Positions 6,077 to 9,752 of a DNA stretch of 9,752 nucleotides are shown one piece after another. This stretch comes from Micavibrio_A sp040381535 (lineage in GTDB: Bacteria > Pseudomonadota > Alphaproteobacteria > Micavibrionales > Micavibrionaceae). The position numbers and the translations under genes are program-made. How positions within the stretch are numbered: the stretch's first letter is position 1; each line of letters starts with the position of its first letter. The DNA is taken from positions 1 through 9,752 of the forward strand of contig JBEIHF010000037.1 in the NCBI GenBank assembly GCA_040381535.1. Reading direction: 5' to 3'. A model generated the notes under the pieces. The model worked only from the letters and a program-made list of their open reading frames with translations. It was not told the DNA's origin and did not search any database.

Positions 6077-7702
6077 TTAGACCGACTTATCGAGATTCAT
6101 GAGGAGCGTGCGCTCACCCGTCTCGGGATCGATGTTGAGTTCTGCAACGGGGCGACTGGGATCATTGTTGTATTGATCAAGGAGGGTTTGCACGGCCTGT
6201 TCGAAACTCCCTTTCACATTGACGGGGTTTTTCACAGGAACGCTCATGTAGGATTGCCATACAACCGCAACCCCCGCTTTGTCCGCCCATTGGCCCAAAA
6301 CCGTTTGGATATTGGCGCCTGCGGGTGCGCTCCACGCGTCATGATAGGCGGGAATTATTGCCTTTGCTGCGGGTGCATTCACAGGCTCGGGCGGGGCTAC
6401 TTTCTTAGCAATTTGCTTTGTGCTGCCCGTTGGTGTTTCAACATGGCCCGCGATACCGGTTGCCGCAGAATTTTCCGCAAGTAATTGGCCAACCGCTTCT
6501 TCGAAATTGCCTGTATAGGTAATGTCTTGTGCAACCTTGCCGTCACCGGCGGCTTTCCAGTCGAGATCATAACCTGCGCGCTCCGCCCAACGGCTCAAGA
6601 CGATTTTCATGTCCTCGCCCGCTTTTGCATCCCAGTTCGTGGGCGCAGGAGCCGCAGCAACACGCGGCGCTGCGACAGGCGGCAATGTTGCGGGCGTAAT
6701 GGTGGGTGCGGCAACGCCGCGCGATACCGTATTGGCACGTATGTTCATCGCAACTTCCGCGGGTTTTGCAGCGGATTGCGCAACGACTTTGGGCGATACC
6801 TGCGCGGCAACTTTCACGTCTTCGCCGACCGGCATCGGGCTCATGCCGATATCGTTTTGAGGGGCGGGTGGCTGCGCTATTTTCATCGCAGTCTTTATGG
6901 GTGCGGCTTCTGCTTTTACCACAGGCGCGGCATCAACCTTTCCACCTTCGACAATCTCGTCAAAGCTGCGCGGCAATTGTTTTTGCTGCGGTGCTGCGGC
7001 CAGATCGGTCAGCTTCAAATCTGCAGGCTTTTGCGCAGCTTGTTGTATGGGTTCTTGCTGCGGCAATTCTTCGGCTTCAACGGCTGCTGCGGGCACTATC
7101 GGCATCGGCGCATCGGCACTTCCCGCTTTGGCAGAACGCAAAGTTTCCGTCATCGGCGCGGGCGCGTCTTTCGTGCCTGCGAAACAACCTTCAAGATCGC
7201 TGAGCGCCTTGGACAGATCGCCCACCGCAAATTTCATGTTGTTCGCGTCGATCCCGATTTCGATATCCTTGTCCGATTTGACGTTTTCGTAAAAACCATC
7301 CAGCGGACGCAGGTTGAAGATCAGCGTGTTGGGATTGAAGGCCGCGGCCGTGACTTGTTTGACGTAGGCATCACCCACCGCAAGCATGGCGGTGTATTTC
7401 TTACCTTTAACGAAAACATTTTGGCGGAAATCGACCGCCATGGCGAGCAGCATGCCGCCGCCGCCCGAAAGACGCATCACATATCCGTTGTCGAATTCAT
7501 TGGTGATGACACAAGGGAGTTTCATGGCGTTAAGGCCGCGCACATTAGAAAGATCGGTTTTGTTGACTTCCCATCCGCCTACGGGGGTGAAGACAGGCGT
7601 TTCTTGGTTGCTTTGGGCGTTCGCGCCTGTGCCGATGATGCAGAGGGAAAAAGCGGTCAGAACTGAATAAGAAACATGTGCTTTAAGATTTTTAAAAAGC
7701 AT
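6077..7702 (-). CDS. Exported protein with two TcpQ-like C-terminal modules, 541 aa
   Basis: The signal peptide spans residues 1-29, with ANA before Gln30. Residues 42-175 are a domain with Cys64 and Cys173, homologous to the N-domain of the downstream coiled-coil protein. Residues 180-355 are a long Ala/Pro/Val-rich linker, probably disordered. Two related modules follow, at about 357-424 and 457-539: each starts W-(D/S)-A-x-AG, then VL..WA.(R/K)AG....W, then a G-(N/S)-F-E-(E/Q)-AV..LL segment. This matches the pattern of the TcpQ/PilL C-terminal family, periplasmic domains that work with secretins in type IVb pilus and related systems. The best start is the ATG at 7702, where the signal peptide begins; the frame is open to a TTG at 7774 next to the prfB stop. 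The Shine-Dalgarno is weak, so the start is less certain than the frame. No secretin or pilin gene is in the window. Confidence 0.82.
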   Translation of the reverse strand: MLFKNLKAHVSYSVLTAFSLCIIGTGANAQSNQETPVFTPVGGWEVNKTDLSNVRGLNAMKLPCVITNEFDNGYVMRLSGGGGMLLAMAVDFRQNVFVKGKKYTAMLAVGDAYVKQVTAAAFNPNTLIFNLRPLDGFYENVKSDKDIEIGIDANNMKFAVGDLSKALSDLEGCFAGTKDAPAPMTETLRSAKAGSADAPMPIVPAAAVEAEELPQQEPIQQAAQKPADLKLTDLAAAPQQKQLPRSFDEIVEGGKVDAAPVVKAEAAPIKTAMKIAQPPAPQNDIGMSPMPVGEDVKVAAQVSPKVVAQSAAKPAEVAMNIRANTVSRGVAAPTITPATLPPVAAPRVAAAPAPTNWDAKAGEDMKIVLSRWAERAGYDLDWKAAGDGKVAQDITYTGNFEEAVGQLLAENSAATGIAGHVETPTGSTKQIAKKVAPPEPVNAPAAKAIIPAYHDAWSAPAGANIQTVLGQWADKAGVAVVWQSYMSVPVKNPVNVKGSFEQAVQTLLDQYNNDPSRPVAELNIDPETGERTLLMNLDKSV

Positions 7703-7759
7703 GGCCCGAACAAATCCCGTAAGAATTGAAATGATTGTGACAATAAGCGGGGGCCGGAT

Positions 7760-7774
7760 TTGGCGCAAGGCCAA
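7760..7774. repeat. Short perfect inverted repeat just after prfB
   Basis: TTGGC, GCAAG, GCCAA: a five-base stem and five-base loop directly abutting the prfB stop codon. No T run follows, so it is not a standard terminator. It may stabilise the prfB mRNA end or be chance. Confidence 0.35.
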
Positions 7775-8900
7775 TTATGACGTTTTGCTTTGCTTATCCG
7801 ATATTCCAAGACGGTGCGAAAGCGACGCTTCGAGGAACAAATCGATATCGCCGTCGAGCACGGCGCCGGAGTTCGTGTTTTCCGCAGATGTGCGCAAATC
7901 TTTAACCATCTGATAGGGTTGCAGGACGTAGGAACGGATCTGGTGGCCCCATCCGATATCGGTTTTGTTTTCCTGAGCGGCGTTAGCGGCGTCCTGTTTC
8001 TTGCGGAGTTCCAACTCGTAAAGCCGCGCACGAAGCATCTGCATGGCATCCGCGCGGTTTTGGTGTTGGGAGCGTCCGTTCTGACAGGTAACAATCACCC
8101 CTGTGGGTATGTGGGTAATTCTGATGGCGGAGTCCGTTGTGTTAACGTGCTGGCCACCTGCGCCCGAAGAACGGTACGTATCGACTTTCAAATCTTTGTC
8201 GAGAATTTCGATTTCGATGTTGTCGTCGATAACGGGGGTTACGCCGACGGACGCGAAAGATGTGTGACGGCGCGCGGCAGAGTCAAAAGGCGAAATCCTG
8301 ACGAGTCTGTGCACGCCACTCTCGGTTTTCAGCCATCCGTAAGCGCGTTCGCCTTCGATACGGATCGTGGCGGATTTAATGCCGGCTTCCTCCCCCTCGC
8401 TTCTATCAAGCAAAACGACTTTAAAACCGCGCCTTTCCGCCCAGCGCGTGTACATACGGAGCAAAATCGACGCCCAATCGCAAGACTCGGTCCCGCCCGC
8501 GCCGGAATTCACCTCAAGATAGGCATCGTTTCCGTCGGCTTCGCCCGATAACAAACTTTCCAACTGAAATTTTTCTGTGGAAGTGCGGAGCTGGTTAAGG
8601 GATTTCTCTGCCTCCGCAACGATGCTTTCATCCCCCTCCTCTTCGCCCATGGCGATGAGTTCGACATTGTCGTTGAGGGTGGTTTCTATGTTACGGATTT
8701 TGGCGATCTTGCCGTCGAGCGCGGTTCGCTCTTTCATCACGGCTTGCGCTTTTTGCGCGTCTTTCCACAAATTAGGGTCTTCGGCCTTGGCGTTCAGCTC
8801 TTCCAGTTGCTTGAGCGCGGAATCCCAGTCAAAGATGCCTCCTCAGCAGGGTCAGCATCTCTTGCACTTCGCCCACTAAGGTTTCTATTTCGGCCTTCAT
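7775..8900 (-). CDS. prfB: Peptide chain release factor 2 (RF2), with programmed +1 frameshift
   Basis: RF2 releases finished peptides at UGA and UAA stop codons on the ribosome. The gene is in two frames. Codons 1-23 run from the ATG at 8900 to CTT at 8832, followed by in-frame TGA (8829-8831). After a +1 shift the reading resumes at GAC (8828-8830) as DWDSALKQLEELNAK and continues to the TAA at 7775. The product is 374 residues, close to the 365 of E. coli. The stop-codon reading tripeptide SPF is in RISPFDSAARRH, and the catalytic GGQ is in SSGAGGQHVNT. RF1 would have PAT in place of SPF. Only 19 bases separate the ATG from the stop of the DJ-1-like gene upstream, so the two are probably cotranscribed. 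No clear Shine-Dalgarno is visible before the ATG. Low RF2 lets TGA stall and favours the shift, giving autoregulation. Confidence 0.96.
8828..8843 (-). promoter_or_regulatory. prfB: Programmed +1 frameshift site in prfB
   Basis: On the minus strand AGGAGG (8838-8843), CAT, then CTT TGA C (8828-8834). This is the classical RF2 arrangement: an internal Shine-Dalgarno element three bases before the CTT slip codon, an in-frame TGA and a following C that weakens termination. Both reading frames join correctly across it. Confidence 0.95.
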
Positions 8901-8919
8901 GACACCAAAAGGATAAGGA

Positions 8920-9489
8920 TTAAGCGGCTTGCTTCAAGGTGGAAGCGCTACCCACCATCATTTCGACGGCTGCGGCCACGAATGCGGGCAGTTTGTCGCC
9001 TTCGAGATCGCCCGTCAAGAGCAGCCCGTCGGTGACCATGCTTGTTTCAGACCATACTGCGCCGGCTGTTTCAACCATGGCGCGTTTGGATTCAGGGCCA
9101 GAAACGGATTTGCCCGACACATGGTCGGTTTGGGCCAGCAATTGAATCGCATCGCCCATGCAGATAACGGGTTTCATGGCTGCGAGGAAGCTACCGATAA
9201 AACGGCGGGAATGCGCCGTAAGCTTGAGTTTATCGAGGCTTCTTTGGCCGCCGGGGATGATAACGGCGTCATAATCGATGCCGAGGGCGGAATTCAATTG
9301 AGCGTCGATCGCGAAATTATGACCCCAGCCTTTGCCGTCCCAGCCGTTAACAAGGCCGGAGTCGGTAGAGACGATACGCAGCGACGCTCCTTCGGCCAGC
9401 ATCGCTTTTTGAATGTATAGGAACTCGTTTTCGTTGAATCCGTTAGAAATCAGTACAGCAATTTTGCGTGATTGCAGTTGTTTGGCCAT
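8920..9489 (-). CDS. Stand-alone DJ-1/PfpI-family protein similar to the catalase C-terminal domain
   Basis: This 189-residue single-domain protein has the DJ-1/PfpI flavodoxin-like fold pattern: beta strand IAVLISNGFNENE, later DAVIIPGG, then KPVICMGDAIQLLA. The order and spacing resemble the C-terminal domain of large-subunit catalases (the KatE type), which keeps the fold without a clear enzymatic role. Cys110 lies at the usual nucleophile elbow, but the next residue is Met rather than the His of proteases and DJ-1 deglycases (C-M-G instead of C-H-G), so classical chemistry is doubtful. The acidic residue near Glu20 or Glu22 that usually tunes the Cys is present. There is no signal peptide, so it is cytoplasmic. 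AGGG lies eleven bases before the ATG, a slightly long spacing. A strong promoter is upstream and prfB is 19 bases downstream. A role in stress response is a guess from the family. Confidence 0.85.
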   Translation of the reverse strand: MAKQLQSRKIAVLISNGFNENEFLYIQKAMLAEGASLRIVSTDSGLVNGWDGKGWGHNFAIDAQLNSALGIDYDAVIIPGGQRSLDKLKLTAHSRRFIGSFLAAMKPVICMGDAIQLLAQTDHVSGKSVSGPESKRAMVETAGAVWSETSMVTDGLLLTGDLEGDKLPAFVAAAVEMMVGSASTLKQAA

Positions 9490-9574
9490 TTGAGTGTTTT
9501 TCCCTTTATTACCGTGCAGTGAAGATCGCCTTTAGCTGGCGTTTCTTATGACAAGATTGTTGTTAGAGCGCGCG

Positions 9575-9602
9575 ATAATACGCATCCATCCGTGGAAGTC
9601 AA
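9575..9602 (-). promoter_or_regulatory. Strong sigma70-type promoter of the DJ-1-like gene and prfB
   Basis: On the minus strand TTGACT (9597-9602), a 16-base spacer, then TATTAT (9575-9580): five of six matches in each box. Transcription would start near 9568, giving a leader of about 80 bases before the ATG at 9489. It is the best promoter match I found in the window. Confidence 0.65.
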
Positions 9603-9671
9603 GTATCAGAGGATTCGGATTTATAACCCAACGGAGAAGATAAGTTTTCAACAGAATCTTTGTGCCTATTT

Positions 9672-9686
9672 GGGGGCCAATCCCCC
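9672..9686. repeat. G5/C5 inverted repeat in the AT-rich end region
   Basis: GGGGG, CCAAT, CCCCC: a perfect five-pair GC stem, standing out in AT-rich non-coding DNA. No T run follows on either strand, so a standard terminator is not supported. The rest of 9490-9752 shows no coding frame that I trust; it may hold the promoter of a gene beyond the right edge. Confidence 0.4.
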
Positions 9687-9752
9687 GTAATAATTAACAA
9701 AAATTAACCTATTAATTTACCGTTTATTAGCCTTATGGCTTTAATTTGAGGG

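Noticed and set aside
6485..7666. Plus-strand open frame of 393 codons opposite the TcpQ-like gene
   Set aside because: It is the antisense of an Ala/Pro-rich gene with clear domains and a signal peptide; the translation is Arg/Cys/Gly/His-rich without family features.
7719..7768. Promoter between prfB and the TcpQ-like gene
   Set aside because: The best boxes (TTGCGC, 17 bases, TATTGT) match consensus at only three and four positions, too weak to list.

Overview
The window looks like chromosomal DNA of an alphaproteobacterium, with genes of moderate to high GC and one AT-rich gene. The evidence is a PhaR-type polyhydroxyalkanoate (PHA) regulator divergent from a short PhaC-like synthase and a thiolase, plus two AxA-type exported envelope proteins. 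The lineage below class cannot be fixed from this window. No tRNA, rRNA, CRISPR, insertion sequence or phage gene was seen.

Left part (1-2255), storage-polymer module. On the minus strand a class III-sized PhaC-like synthase (491-1573) precedes the start of a biosynthetic thiolase (1-417, cut by the window edge). On the plus strand phaR (1715-2203) is divergent from phaC. The 141-base spacer holds overlapping back-to-back promoters and an exact TTGC-N3-GCAA inverted repeat that fits a PhaR operator. The thiolase would supply acetoacetyl-CoA, PhaC would polymerise hydroxyacyl-CoA, and PhaR would adjust expression to polymer level. No reductase (phaB), phasin or phaE is present.

Middle part (2255-7702), an envelope gene cluster on the minus strand, closed by a terminator shared with phaR. 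In transcription order it encodes: a 541-aa exported protein with two TcpQ-like C-terminal modules; a 1031-aa exported protein with a very long coiled coil and a cysteine-containing C-terminal domain; and a small AT-rich membrane-anchored protein whose frame is broken at a run of nine T. The first two proteins share a paralogous N-terminal domain of about 130 residues but carry unrelated C-terminal parts. This is the least described part of the window and may be an envelope-spanning assembly, though no function can be proved here.

Right part (7775-9752). prfB (peptide release factor 2) carries the classical autoregulatory +1 frameshift site. Upstream in the same direction is a stand-alone DJ-1/PfpI protein resembling the C-terminal domain of large catalases, preceded by a good sigma70-type promoter. 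Tight spacing suggests these two genes, and possibly the envelope genes after them, share transcripts. The last 263 bases are AT-rich and non-coding.
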